Positions 40,429-49,358 of a stretch of DNA of 64,000 nucleotides are shown here, piece after piece. Under the pieces are notes generated by a model. That model was not told the DNA's origin. It searched no databases and was given only the letters and a program-made list of their open reading frames with translations. The DNA comes from Ferrovibrio xuzhouensis (GTDB taxonomy: Bacteria > Pseudomonadota > Alphaproteobacteria > Ferrovibrionales > Ferrovibrionaceae). Where the stretch lies: NCBI RefSeq assembly GCF_042648965.1, contig NZ_JBHRYJ010000001.1, positions 868,001 through 932,000 on the forward strand, in the 5' to 3' direction. The translations under genes and the position numbers were made by a program. Every line of letters begins with the position of its first letter. The stretch's first letter is position 1.

Positions 40429-41001
40429 TCAGTCGGGCAGGTCGGTCTGGTCGGCCAGCATCGGCAGGCCGACATCCTCGACGCCGATCAGGGCGTCGGC
40501 GGCGCGCACCGGCCAGTCGAGTTTCAGCGCCGGATCCCGCCAGTTGATGCCGCGCTGCAGGTCGGGCCGGTCTTCCGCCGATGTCTTGACCAGCAGCTCG
40601 GTGGCGGGCTCAAGGCTGCACCAGCCGAGCGCGAAACCGGGCATGGCATAGAACTGCGCGCCATCCATGTAGGAGATCGTGATGGTTGCCGACCGGCCGA
40701 AAGTCGGCGAGCCGCGCCGCACATCCACCGCCGCGACGAAGGCGCTGCCGCGCAGCACCCGCAGCAGGCGGGCCTGCTGCTGCGGTGCCAGCTGGTAATG
40801 CAGGCCCTGCACGGTGCCGCGCCGGTCGGCATAGACGATGATGTCGCGGTGGAAGCGGTCGTGAATACCGAGGTTGCCGAGCAGGCCCTCGTCATAGACG
40901 ACACTGACCCAGCCGAAACTGTCCATCACCGTGGCCGGGCGCAGCAGCAGCAGGCCGGGCAGGACATGCGGGGTGGCGTCGAAGAGCTTGTCGGGCAGCA
41001 T
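40429..41001 (-). CDS. dTDP-4-dehydrorhamnose 3,5-epimerase (RmlC)-like protein
   Basis: A 190-residue cupin-fold protein of the RmlC family: NLGIHDRFHRDIIVYAD, the signature GTVQGLHYQLAPQQQARLLRVL with the active-site His, AAVDVRRGSPTFGR and FALGWCSLEPATELLVKTSA. No other rhamnose genes are present, so it may act on another sugar or be a repurposed epimerase. Start ATG at 41001 or GTG at 41007. It ends the catabolic cluster and is followed 8 bases later by ureD. Confidence 0.82.
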   Translation of the reverse strand: MLPDKLFDATPHVLPGLLLLRPATVMDSFGWVSVVYDEGLLGNLGIHDRFHRDIIVYADRRGTVQGLHYQLAPQQQARLLRVLRGSAFVAAVDVRRGSPTFGRSATITISYMDGAQFYAMPGFALGWCSLEPATELLVKTSAEDRPDLQRGINWRDPALKLDWPVRAADALIGVEDVGLPMLADQTDLPD

Positions 41002-41016
41002 GGGCACCGGCGGGCG

Positions 41017-41037
41017 AAGAGGGGAACGACCCCTCTT
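41017..41037. terminator. hairpin before the RmlC-like gene
   Basis: AAGAGGGG (41017-41024) pairs with CCCCTCTT (41030-41037), loop AACGA. It lies just upstream of the RmlC-like start on the minus strand; the T-rich side is on the plus strand. May act as leader hairpin or weak terminator. Confidence 0.4.
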
Positions 41038-41077
41038 TTGAAGGATGCCCCGGCTTAAATCAAGGCACGCCGGCCTG

Positions 41078-41108
41078 TTCCGGCGGCGGACCGGGTCCGC
41101 CGCCGGAA
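41078..41108. terminator. perfect GC-rich hairpin after the TIM-barrel gene
   Basis: TTCCGGCGGCGGAC and GTCCGCCGCCGGAA form a perfect 14-base stem with a three-base loop, 25 bases after the stop at 41134. No T tract on the minus strand, so termination would be inefficient; it may separate the RmlC-like gene from the rest. Confidence 0.5.
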
Positions 41109-41133
41109 ATCAAAGGTCACACCACGCCCATAT

Positions 41134-41988
41134 TCAGACGACCGTGGCGTGGCGCTCGATGCAGATCTTCAGCACTTCGTCGGCCGGACGCCGCCACCAG
41201 TTGGCCGTCGACATGATCTCGACCTCGCAGAAGCCGTCGTAGCCGACCGCCTCGACCATGGCGCGGATCGCCGGGATGTCGATCACCCCGTCGCCCATCA
41301 TGCCGCGGTCGAGCAGCAGGTCGGTGGTCGGCACCAACCAGTCGCAGATGTGAAACGCCAGCACGCGTTTGGCCGCCCGCTCGATCTGCTGCTTCAGCTG
41401 CGGGTCCCACCATACGTGATAGACGTCGACGGCCACGCCGAGATGGCGGTCGGCCGGGCCGCTGCCCAGCGCATCGCAGATGTCGAGCGCCTGGCCCAGC
41501 GTGTTCACGCAGGCGCGGTCGGCGGCATACATCGGATGCAAGGGCTCGATGGCGAGCGGCACGCCGGCCGCTTTCGCATGCTCCAGCACGGTGGCGATGC
41601 CGTCCTGGACCTGGGCCCGCGCACCGGCGAGGTCACGCGAGCCGGCCGGCATGCCGCCGACCACCAGCACGAGGCATTGGGCGTTGAGCGCCGCCGCATC
41701 GTCAATGACACGCTTGTTATCCTCAATCGCCGCCTGGCGCCCGGCCGCATCGGCGGCCGGGAACATACCGCCGCGGCACAGCCCGGTCACCGTAAGACCA
41801 ACCTCACGGATATGCCGCGCGGCATTCGCGATGCCGTATTCGGCCAGCTTGTCGCGCCACGGCGAGATGCCGGTAATGCCATGCCGGGCGCAGCCCTCGA
41901 TGCAGTCCTTCAGCGACCACTGCTCGCGCACCGTGGCGGTGTTCAGCGACAGCGGGCCTGGTTTGGCCCGCGGCTTTAGCGCGGTCAT
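41134..41988 (-). CDS. sugar phosphate isomerase/epimerase-like TIM barrel
   Basis: A 284-residue AP-endonuclease-2-type TIM barrel. Metal-binding blocks: LAIEPLHPMYAADRACVN (Glu), GVAVDVYHVWWDPQ (Asp, His), LAFHICDWLVP (His) and GFCEVEIMS (Glu), the four ligands of xylose-isomerase-like barrels. Members epimerise or isomerise keto sugars or inosose. Overlaps the DUF993 gene by 4 bases. Confidence 0.88.
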   Translation of the reverse strand: MTALKPRAKPGPLSLNTATVREQWSLKDCIEGCARHGITGISPWRDKLAEYGIANAARHIREVGLTVTGLCRGGMFPAADAAGRQAAIEDNKRVIDDAAALNAQCLVLVVGGMPAGSRDLAGARAQVQDGIATVLEHAKAAGVPLAIEPLHPMYAADRACVNTLGQALDICDALGSGPADRHLGVAVDVYHVWWDPQLKQQIERAAKRVLAFHICDWLVPTTDLLLDRGMMGDGVIDIPAIRAMVEAVGYDGFCEVEIMSTANWWRRPADEVLKICIERHATVV

Positions 41989-43151
41989 GCGGTAACCCCG
42001 TGCACGGCCATCACCGCCTTCATGCGTACCGCCGCCCGGTCCGGGTCGCTGAGCAGGCCGGCGGCATCGGCCAGCCGGAACAGCTCGGCCAGATGCAAAG
42101 CCGAGCGCGTACTCTGCTGCCCGCCGACCATCAGGAAATGATCCTGGTGGCCGTTGAGGTAGGCCATGAAGACGACGCCGGTCTTGTAGAAGCGGGTCGG
42201 CGCCTTGAAGATATGCCGCGACAGCGGCACGGTCGGAGCGAGAATCTCGTGGAAGGTCTTCTCGTCGCCGCGGGTCAGCGCACCAAGCGCGGCCGAAGCC
42301 GCCGGCGCGATGGCATCGAAGATACCGAGCAGCGCCTCGGAATGGCCCTGTGCGTCGCCGGCGATCAGTTCGGCATAATTGAAGTCGTCGCCGGTATACA
42401 TCCGCACGCCCTTGGGCAGGCGGCGGCGCATCACGATCTCCTTGTCCTTGTCGAGCAGGGAAATCTTGATGCCGTCGACCTTGGCGGCATTGGCGGCAAT
42501 CATGTCGAGGCAGACATCCATCGCCTGCATGTGGCCGCCCTTGCCCCAGTAGCCCGCGAGCGCCGGATCGAACATCTCGCCGAGCCAGTGCAGGATCACC
42601 GGCTGCTTCACGCCGGACAGAACCCGGCTGTAGACCCTGATGTAGTCGTCAGGCGATTTCGCCGCAACGACCAGCGCGCGGCTGGCCATCAGGATGATGC
42701 GGCCGCCGAGCTTCTCGATGGCTTCGCACTGTTCCTCGTAGGCGGCGATCACCTGGTCGATGGTGACATCGGGGCCCGGCGCCAGATGATCGGTGCCGGC
42801 ACCGGACGCGATCACCGCGCCGGGGATGTCCTTCGCCGCATCGAGCGAATGACGGACCAGCTCCAGCGCATCCTTCCAGTCAAGGCCCATGCCGCGCTGG
42901 GCGGTATCCATCGCCTCGGCGACACCGAGGCCGAGCGACCACAAATGCCGGCGGAAGGCGACGGTGCGGTCCCAGTCGATCGCCGGCTTCAGCCAGGGGT
43001 CATGATCCGCCAGCGGATCGGCCACCACATGGACGGCGCCGAAAGCGATGCGGCTGAACGGTGGCTTTGCAGCCGGAAACGCCTTCGGCTGTTTCAGCGT
43101 GTAGGGCGCGGTCCTGCCCGGCGCCGAGGGAAGGATCAATGTGATTGTCAT
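41985..43151 (-). CDS. DUF993 dihydrodipicolinate-synthase-like protein
   Basis: A 388-residue protein of the DUF993 family, distantly related to class I lyase barrels (DapA-like). Seen: FGAVHVVADPLADHDPW, DTAQRGMGLDWKDA, SGAGTDHLAPG, ILHWLGEMFDPALAGYWG and, as candidate Schiff-base site, KVDGIKISLLDKD. It should cleave or form a C-C bond on a keto acid, but no member with settled function is known to me. Lies between oxidoreductase and isomerase genes. Confidence 0.82.
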   Translation of the reverse strand: MTITLILPSAPGRTAPYTLKQPKAFPAAKPPFSRIAFGAVHVVADPLADHDPWLKPAIDWDRTVAFRRHLWSLGLGVAEAMDTAQRGMGLDWKDALELVRHSLDAAKDIPGAVIASGAGTDHLAPGPDVTIDQVIAAYEEQCEAIEKLGGRIILMASRALVVAAKSPDDYIRVYSRVLSGVKQPVILHWLGEMFDPALAGYWGKGGHMQAMDVCLDMIAANAAKVDGIKISLLDKDKEIVMRRRLPKGVRMYTGDDFNYAELIAGDAQGHSEALLGIFDAIAPAASAALGALTRGDEKTFHEILAPTVPLSRHIFKAPTRFYKTGVVFMAYLNGHQDHFLMVGGQQSTRSALHLAELFRLADAAGLLSDPDRAAVRMKAVMAVHGVTA

Positions 43152-43155
43152 CGCT

Positions 43156-44301
43156 TCAGGCCTTCAGCTCCGGCAGGTCGATCCAGCGGCGCTCCTTCCA
43201 GCTCTTCAGGCCGGCCTCGGCGAGCTGCACGCCCTTGGCACCCTCCAGCAGGGTCCACTTGAACGGCTCGTTGTCGACCAGATGGCGGATATACATCTCC
43301 CACTGGGCGCGGAAGCCGTTCGGATAGACCTTGTTCTCGGGGACTTCCTGCCAGGTGTCGAAGAAGTTGATGCTCTGCGGCAGGTCGGGGTTCCACACCG
43401 GCTTCGGCGTGGCGACGCGGGGCTGCACGAAGCATTTGTGCAGGCCGGCGACCGCCGAACCCAGCGTGCCGTCGACATGGAAGGTGACGAGGTCGTCGCG
43501 GCGCACCCGGGTGACCCAGGAGGAATTGATCTGGGCGATCACGTCGCCTTCCAGCTCGAAGGTGGCATAGGCGGCATCGTCGGAATCGGCCTTGTAGGGC
43601 TTGCCGTTCTCGTCCCAGCGCTTCGGGATATGGGTGGCGCCGAGGCAGGAGACCGCCTTGACGTTGCCGAACAGGTTGTCGAGCACGTAGCGCCAGTGGC
43701 ACAGCATGTCGAGGATGATGCCGCCGCCGTCCTTGACGCGGTAGTTCCAGCTCGGGCGTTGCGCCTGCTGCCAGTCGCCCTCGAACACCCAGTAGCCGAA
43801 CTCGCCGCGCACCGAGAGGATCTTGCCGAAGAAGCCGCTGTCGATCAGCACTTTCATCTTCTCGAGGCCGGGCAAGAACAGCTTGTCCTGCACCACGCCA
43901 TTCCTGACGCCGTATTTCTTCGCCGCCTTGACGAGATCCATCGCCACCGCCAGGGTCTCTGCCGTCGGCTTCTCGCAATAGATGTCCTTGCCGGCGGCCA
44001 TCGCCTTCTTCAGCAGGCCGGCGCGGGCCTGGGTGGTGGCGGCATCGAAGAACAGGGTGTCGTCCTTGTTCTTCAGCGCGGCGTCGAGATCGTCGGTATA
44101 GCGCTCGATGCCATACTTGTTGGCCAGCGCCGCCACCTTGTCGAGGTTGCGACCGACCAGGATCGGGTCGGGCATCACGCGCTTGCCGTTCTTCAGCACG
44201 ACGCCGCCGTCGTTGCGGATGGCGACGATCGACCGGATCAGATGCTGGTTCATGCCCATGCGGCCGGTGACGCCGTTCATGATGATACCGAGACGCTTCA
44301 T
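43156..44301 (-). CDS. Gfo/Idh/MocA family oxidoreductase
   Basis: A 381-residue NAD(P)-dependent sugar dehydrogenase-like protein. N-terminal Rossmann part: MKRLGIIMNGVTGRMG, and the family EKP motif as DIYCEKPTAETL. Catalytic region: GGIILDMLCHWRYVLDNLFG, with Asp and His of the D-x3-H motif. The EK-P and D-x3-H signature fits inositol/sugar dehydrogenases. Overlaps the enolase-like gene by 4 bases. Confidence 0.9.
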   Translation of the reverse strand: MKRLGIIMNGVTGRMGMNQHLIRSIVAIRNDGGVVLKNGKRVMPDPILVGRNLDKVAALANKYGIERYTDDLDAALKNKDDTLFFDAATTQARAGLLKKAMAAGKDIYCEKPTAETLAVAMDLVKAAKKYGVRNGVVQDKLFLPGLEKMKVLIDSGFFGKILSVRGEFGYWVFEGDWQQAQRPSWNYRVKDGGGIILDMLCHWRYVLDNLFGNVKAVSCLGATHIPKRWDENGKPYKADSDDAAYATFELEGDVIAQINSSWVTRVRRDDLVTFHVDGTLGSAVAGLHKCFVQPRVATPKPVWNPDLPQSINFFDTWQEVPENKVYPNGFRAQWEMYIRHLVDNEPFKWTLLEGAKGVQLAEAGLKSWKERRWIDLPELKA

Positions 44302-45698
44302 GACTGAAAATGCTCCTGTTGCATTATGGTATGTCCGGCCGGGCCGGACGCGGGGAGGACGGCCGAGGCAAAGCCCGGCACGGTGAGCGAGGCGATGCTG
44401 ATGCTGCCATCGCGGATTTTCAGGCGGACCTGACCGTCGCGCCGTTCATAGAGGTCGTCGTGGGCGGCGAGGAAGGCCTCCGCCTCGCCCGCCGGCGCGC
44501 CGGCAAAGCCGTTGCCGTAATGGTGGCCGTTGCGTTCGGCATGGCCGATGCCGAGGAAAGCCACCAGCGCCGAATCCTGCTGCAGCGCCAGACCGGCCTG
44601 GCAGGTCAGGTCCTCGGCGGCAATGAAATACCCGGCCGCGCCATCGGCGGCATTGCGCACCGCCGCGCGGCTGCCGTTGAGCAGCGACTTGTACAGTCCC
44701 TTGCAGGATTTCGACGATACGCCGCGATAGCCGAGCGCGATGGCCGCCGGGAAGGCATCGTAGCCGTCATCGGCCTCGTCGATGATGAAGGGCCAGCGGG
44801 TGCCGAGGTCGCCGAGCGCCGCCTGCCGGCTGGTCTCGCGCGGCATCGGCTGCTCGATGTAGAGCAGCCGGCGGCCGAGCCCGGTCAGCGCGGGATCATG
44901 GGCCAGGGCGTCGCAGATGGCGCCAAGCGCGGCGAGGTCGGCATACTGTTCGTTGGCATCGAGCGTCGCGGCATAGTCGATGCCGGCGCCGTCCAGCGCG
45001 GCGGCAATAGCGGCAAGCCGGCGGCGGTCGGTCTCCGGATCGCCACCCAGCTTCAGCTTGAAATGCCGGCAGCCGGTATCGGCGGCAATGGCTGGCAGAC
45101 CGCCCGGGCCGTCCAGCGCATCGGCCATGCCGACGGTATGGCGGATCGCCAGCCGCTGCAGCGGGCGACGGCCGAAGAGAAAGCGATCGATGGCGCCGGT
45201 ATCGAGGTCAGGCGCCAGCCGGGCATCCAGCCCCATCACGTTGCCGGCAAATCCGGCATAGACATCGAGATGCAGGGCGCGCAGCAGGGCATCGAGCACC
45301 GCCTTGTCGATCTCGGCCGGTCCGAAGCCGGCCGCCAGCGCCGGGATACCCTCGGCGGCACAGCGCGCCACCTGCTCGCCGATGCGACTGGCATGATGGC
45401 CAAACGCCGTGTCGCGGTCGCCACGGCCAAGATAGAGGTCGCAGGCGATCTCGAGCGAGCGGCGCAGCTCGGCCACCGTATCGGCGACATTGAGCGCCGG
45501 ATTCTTGTCGAACCATTTCGGCACCATCAGCTCGGCGCTCATGCCGGTGGCGCGACCATGGCCGGCCACCTCGACCTCGGCAGTGACGAAGACCTGGTCG
45601 GCCGCCTCGACGGTGACCGCGCCAAAGCGGAACGGCTTGCGGAACCGCACCGGCCGCCCGTGCAGCGTCAGATCGCAAACCTGCAGCAGCGGCGGCAT
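44298..45698 (-). CDS. enolase-superfamily protein (mandelate racemase/muconate lactonizing type)
   Basis: A 466-residue protein with an N-terminal capping domain and an enolase barrel. Visible active-site residues: Lys in CRHFKLKLGGD, Asp in ATLDANEQY, Glu in LLYIEQPMPRE, Asp/Glu in FIIDEADDGYDA and Lys in VSSKSCKGLYKSLL. The chain is longer than typical acid-sugar dehydratases (about 400), so it is a separate branch; substrate unknown, perhaps an acid sugar. It starts 6 bases after the ATPase gene and overlaps the oxidoreductase gene. Confidence 0.85.
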   Translation of the reverse strand: MPPLLQVCDLTLHGRPVRFRKPFRFGAVTVEAADQVFVTAEVEVAGHGRATGMSAELMVPKWFDKNPALNVADTVAELRRSLEIACDLYLGRGDRDTAFGHHASRIGEQVARCAAEGIPALAAGFGPAEIDKAVLDALLRALHLDVYAGFAGNVMGLDARLAPDLDTGAIDRFLFGRRPLQRLAIRHTVGMADALDGPGGLPAIAADTGCRHFKLKLGGDPETDRRRLAAIAAALDGAGIDYAATLDANEQYADLAALGAICDALAHDPALTGLGRRLLYIEQPMPRETSRQAALGDLGTRWPFIIDEADDGYDAFPAAIALGYRGVSSKSCKGLYKSLLNGSRAAVRNAADGAAGYFIAAEDLTCQAGLALQQDSALVAFLGIGHAERNGHHYGNGFAGAPAGEAEAFLAAHDDLYERRDGQVRLKIRDGSISIASLTVPGFASAVLPASGPAGHTIMQQEHFQS

Positions 45699-45703
45699 GT
45701 CGG

Positions 45704-46531
45704 TCAGTCGAGGCCTGGGGCGGCGTTGAAATGCTGGCGGATCTTCTGGGCCAGGGCGACGAAAACCGGGTCGGCCATGACATCGAGGGAGCGCGGCCGC
45801 GGCAGCGGCACGTCGTAGATCGCGGCGATGGTGCCGGGCCGTTCGCTCATCACCAGCACGCGGTCGGCAAGGAACACCGCCTCCGGGATCGAATGGGTGA
45901 TCAGCATCACCGTCTTACGGGTCTCACGCTGGATGCGTTGCAGCTCGACATTCATCTTTTCGCGCGTCATCGCGTCGAGCGCGCCGAACGGCTCGTCCAT
46001 CAGCACGATCTTGGGATCGTGCACCAGCGCCCGGCAGATCGCGGCGCGCTGCTGCATGCCACCCGACAGCTGCCAGGGGTATTTGCGCTCAAAGCCCTCA
46101 AGGCCGACCATTTTCAGCAGGTCACGGGCGCGCTGGCGGTATTCGTCGCGCGGCAGATGCTTGATCTCGACCGGCATCATCACGTTCTCAAAAACGCGCT
46201 TCCACGGCAGCAGCAAGGCACTCTGGAACACGACGCCGACACCGCTGTGCGGCCTGGTGATCGCCTTGCCGTCGACGCGGATCTCGCCGTCAGTCGGCGG
46301 CAGCAGGCCGGCAATCATCTTCAGCAGGGTCGACTTGCCACAGCCCGACGGGCCAACGACGACGAGAAACTCGCCGTCGTTGATCTGGAAGTCGAGCGGC
46401 CGCAGCGAGGGAACCTCGCCGTCCTGGGTACGGTAGGTTTTCGAGACACCGTCGATCTCGATGATCGGCCGGGCCCCGGCACTGGCTTCAGGCACGATAT
46501 GCAGCGCTGGGCGCAGGGCTGGTGTAACCAT
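45704..46531 (-). CDS. ABC transporter ATP-binding protein (NitT/TauT type)
   Basis: A 275-residue ATPase with Walker A GPSGCGKSTLLKM, FQSALLLPWKRV, signature LSGGMQQRAAICRAL, Walker B IVLMDEPFGALD and switch His in LITHSIPEA. Follows the binding protein gene by 20 bases. Confidence 0.94.
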   Translation of the reverse strand: MVTPALRPALHIVPEASAGARPIIEIDGVSKTYRTQDGEVPSLRPLDFQINDGEFLVVVGPSGCGKSTLLKMIAGLLPPTDGEIRVDGKAITRPHSGVGVVFQSALLLPWKRVFENVMMPVEIKHLPRDEYRQRARDLLKMVGLEGFERKYPWQLSGGMQQRAAICRALVHDPKIVLMDEPFGALDAMTREKMNVELQRIQRETRKTVMLITHSIPEAVFLADRVLVMSERPGTIAAIYDVPLPRPRSLDVMADPVFVALAQKIRQHFNAAPGLD

Positions 46532-46551
46532 GACAGCAAGGTCCTCAGGCG

Positions 46552-47550
46552 TTACTTCGGCAGGTAGTCGTTGGTATAGAAGGCCTTGGGATCATCCTTG
46601 GCCTTGGCGTCGAGGCCGCCGTATTCGACCATCAGGTCGACGGAGTCCTTCATGTTCTCGTCCGAGACGCGCAGCGGCCGGTTCGACTTGCCGGTCGGGT
46701 CCTTGTACAGCGGGATGGTCAGCTCGAAGCCCTCGGTCAGGGTCTCCTTCTTGCCGCCCTTCGGGTTCTCCTTGAGGATCGCGTCGGCCGCCTCGCCCGG
46801 ATGCTTGGAGGCTTCCTCGATCGCCGTGGTGCTGGCGGCCAGGAAGCGGCGCACCATGTCGGTATGCCCCTTCACGGTCTCCTTGTTGGCGATGATACCC
46901 GAGCTGACCAGATGGATGCCGTAATCGGCGAACTTGATCGGATAGACATTCTTGCCGGTGGCATCCTTGATCTTCATGCTCTGGTCCATCACGTAGCCCA
47001 GCAGCAGGTCGGCCTGGCCGTTGATCACGGCATTCAGCTTGGTGGTGCCGTCGCCCGAGACGGTCTTGAAGTCGCTTTCCTTCAGGCCGGTCTTCTTGAG
47101 GAACAGCGGCCAGATCTGCGACATAGAATCGCCCGGCGTGGTGGCGACAGTCTTGCCCTTGATGTCGGCTGGCTTGCGGATGTTCTTGTCGGCAAAGCCC
47201 ATCACCGACATCGGGCTGGTCTGCAGCGCGACGCCAACCGCCTCCACCGGCGCGCCCTTGACGGCGGCGCGCATCATGGTCGGCACGTCGACATAGCCAA
47301 ACGTGGCGGTCTTGGCGGCCACCGCCTGGGTGGTCACCGCCGAGCCGCGGCCTTCCTGGATGTCGAGGTCGATGCCCTGCTTGGCATAGATGCCCTTTTC
47401 CTTGCCGTAATAGAACGGCGCATGCTCGCCGTAGACATACCAGTTGAGCATCAGCGTGACCTTGTCGGCCGCCACGGCAGGGGCCGGCACCGTGGCCGCG
47501 CCGGCAAGCAGGACGGCGCCGAGGCCGGCGGCGATATGTGAACGCATCAT
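46552..47550 (-). CDS. ABC substrate-binding protein (NMT1/THI5-like)
   Basis: A 332-residue periplasmic binding protein with a signal peptide 1-27 (cleavage near AVA). Mature blocks LMLNWYVYGEHAPFYYGKEKG and GIDLDIQEGRGSAVTTQAVA resemble the pyrimidine-precursor-binding ThiY/THI5 branch, but no TPP riboswitch or thiamine gene accompanies it; context suggests a sugar-like or carboxylate ligand. GGAGG precedes the ATG. Confidence 0.9.
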   Translation of the reverse strand: MMRSHIAAGLGAVLLAGAATVPAPAVAADKVTLMLNWYVYGEHAPFYYGKEKGIYAKQGIDLDIQEGRGSAVTTQAVAAKTATFGYVDVPTMMRAAVKGAPVEAVGVALQTSPMSVMGFADKNIRKPADIKGKTVATTPGDSMSQIWPLFLKKTGLKESDFKTVSGDGTTKLNAVINGQADLLLGYVMDQSMKIKDATGKNVYPIKFADYGIHLVSSGIIANKETVKGHTDMVRRFLAASTTAIEEASKHPGEAADAILKENPKGGKKETLTEGFELTIPLYKDPTGKSNRPLRVSDENMKDSVDLMVEYGGLDAKAKDDPKAFYTNDYLPK

Positions 47551-47589
47551 GGTTTCCTCCGTTGTGTTTTCTTTATGGTTGGACTGACT

Positions 47590-48399
47590 TCAGCTACCGA
47601 TCACCAGGTTCTGGCGCTGGCTGGCGTGCCACGGAATCGCCAGCCGTTCGATCACATCGATAATCCAGAACAGCACCACGCCGATGAAGGCGAGGATCAC
47701 GAGCGCCGCGAACATCGTCGGCAGCTCGAAATTGCCGATCGAGCGCTGCAGCACGAAACCGAGGCCGGAGTTCGAGCCGACAAATTCGCCGACCACGGCG
47801 CCGACCACCGCCAGGGTGATCGACACCTTGAGGCCGGCGAAGATCGCCGGCATGGCATGCGGCAGGCTGACCCAGCGGAAAATCTGCAGCCGGTTGGCCT
47901 CCATGGCACGCGCCATGTCCATCATGTCGGGCTCGACCGACTTGAAACCCTGCACGGCGGAAACCACCACCGGGAAAAAGCCGAGCATGAAGGCCGACAG
48001 CACCTTGGGCAGCATGTCGAAGCCGAACCACACGACAAACAGCGGCGCGATGGCGATCTTCGGCACCGACTGCGAGAAGACCAGCAGCGGGTAGACATAG
48101 GCCTCGACGGTGCGCGAGCCGGCGATCAGCATCGAGATCGGGATGCCGAAGGCGATCGACAGCAGGAAGCCCCAGACCGTCGCCGTGGTGGTCGGCACCG
48201 CTTCGGCGGCCAGCCGCGGCGCTTCCTGCCACAGGGTGATGATGACGTCCCTGGGCGTCGGGATCTGGTAGGCCGGAATGCCGAAGATGCGGATGGTGAG
48301 ATCCCACATCACGATCAGCAGGGCCAGGAAGATCAGCGGCTTCAGCCACGCCGCCTGAAGCAGACGGGCCCACAACGCAGGCTTGGCGCCATTTCGCAT
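47590..48399 (-). CDS. ABC transporter permease (NitT/TauT type)
   Basis: A 269-residue permease with about six membrane helices and the coupling loop MEANRLQIFRWVSLPHAMPA. First gene of the cluster running leftwards; upstream is a palindrome and the TetR gene. Confidence 0.93.
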   Translation of the reverse strand: MRNGAKPALWARLLQAAWLKPLIFLALLIVMWDLTIRIFGIPAYQIPTPRDVIITLWQEAPRLAAEAVPTTTATVWGFLLSIAFGIPISMLIAGSRTVEAYVYPLLVFSQSVPKIAIAPLFVVWFGFDMLPKVLSAFMLGFFPVVVSAVQGFKSVEPDMMDMARAMEANRLQIFRWVSLPHAMPAIFAGLKVSITLAVVGAVVGEFVGSNSGLGFVLQRSIGNFELPTMFAALVILAFIGVVLFWIIDVIERLAIPWHASQRQNLVIGS

Positions 48400-48444
48400 C
48401 GGTTTCCTCCAGCGGACTCCGCCTGCGGGCGGGTCCGTTACATT

Positions 48445-48462
48445 TTAACTCGTTGGTTAAAT
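48445..48462. promoter_or_regulatory. TetR-type operator candidate
   Basis: TTTAACTCGTTGGTTAAA, a perfect 6-6-6 inverted repeat, lies 46 bases before the permease start and 59 bases after the TetR stop. On the minus strand it overlaps a TAAAAT -10-like sequence, a good site for repression of the cluster. Confidence 0.5.
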
Positions 48463-48520
48463 TCTAGGGACGACGGCCCGACAGGGTCAAGCGCTTTCCG
48501 GCGCAAAATCCTTGTGCGGA

Positions 48521-49204
48521 TCAGCGCTTCGGCGGCTTTTTCGCGGTCGCTTCCCGCATCGCGGGATTTTGCAGTGCATCAAGCACGAGATCGGTCATAT
48601 GCGCGAGCCGCTCGGCCTTGGCCCTCTCGGCCAGCAGGTTGCGACCGAAGATCACGCCCAGCGTGGCGTTATTGGACAGATAGAAATACGAGAGGCTGGC
48701 AATCGAGATATAGAGCTGTACCGGATCGACGCCGCTGCGGAACTCACCGCTTTTCTCGCCGCGGCGCAGCACCGCACCGATCAGGGCGACGAAGGGCGAA
48801 TGCATCTCCTTGACCTTGTCCGACTGCCGCAGGTAACGCGCGCCATGCAGGTTCTCGGTATTCAGCATGGCCAGGAATTCCGGGTGCTTCAGGTAATACT
48901 GCCAGGTGAAGCGGATCAGGCTGGCGATCGCCTCGGCCGGCGCCTGGGCCTCAAGGTTGAGTTCGCGTTCGGCTTCGCGGATATGCGCATAGGTGCCTTC
49001 GAGGACCGCCAGATAGAGGTCCTCCTTGTTGCCGACATGATAATAGATCATGCGCTTGTTGGCGCCGGCCGCCTTGGCGATGCGGTCGATGCGGGCGCCG
49101 CCGAGGCCGTGGCGGGAGAATTCCTGGGTCGCGGCCTCAAGGATGCGCAACCGCATCCCCTCCGGGTCGCGCTGCCAGCCGTTCGCGGTTTTCCGTTTTG
49201 CCAC
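48521..49204 (-). CDS. TetR family regulator
   Basis: A 227-residue regulator. HTH in residues 18-65: RLRILEAATQEFSRHGLGGARID, ANKRMIYYHVGNKEDLYLAVL; the ligand domain follows, with an ending rich in Lys/Pro. The start is GTG at 49204. Located directly upstream of the ABC-enolase cluster in the same direction, so it probably controls it. Ligand unknown. Confidence 0.9.
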   Translation of the reverse strand: MAKRKTANGWQRDPEGMRLRILEAATQEFSRHGLGGARIDRIAKAAGANKRMIYYHVGNKEDLYLAVLEGTYAHIREAERELNLEAQAPAEAIASLIRFTWQYYLKHPEFLAMLNTENLHGARYLRQSDKVKEMHSPFVALIGAVLRRGEKSGEFRSGVDPVQLYISIASLSYFYLSNNATLGVIFGRNLLAERAKAERLAHMTDLVLDALQNPAMREATAKKPPKR

Positions 49205-49358
49205 GCGTGTTCGTCCGCCCTGTGTCGCCAGCCCCCTTTATCGGGCCAGACGGGCAGCACCGCAAGCTGCAAGCGGAATGCCCGTTTGTTGTGGCGGGGC
49301 CTGTCGCCTGCCCCTAAAATCCAGGGGCGGCATAGAACGACCCCGCGAAAGCACCGCA

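Noticed and set aside
40429..41001. RmlC-like gene as part of a rhamnose or surface polysaccharide locus
   Set aside because: rmlA, rmlB and rmlD and glycosyltransferases are absent from the window.
46552..47550. THI5-like binding protein as a thiamine-precursor importer
   Set aside because: No TPP riboswitch or thi gene in this operon, and the downstream enzymes are sugar/acid-type; the resemblance is at family level only.
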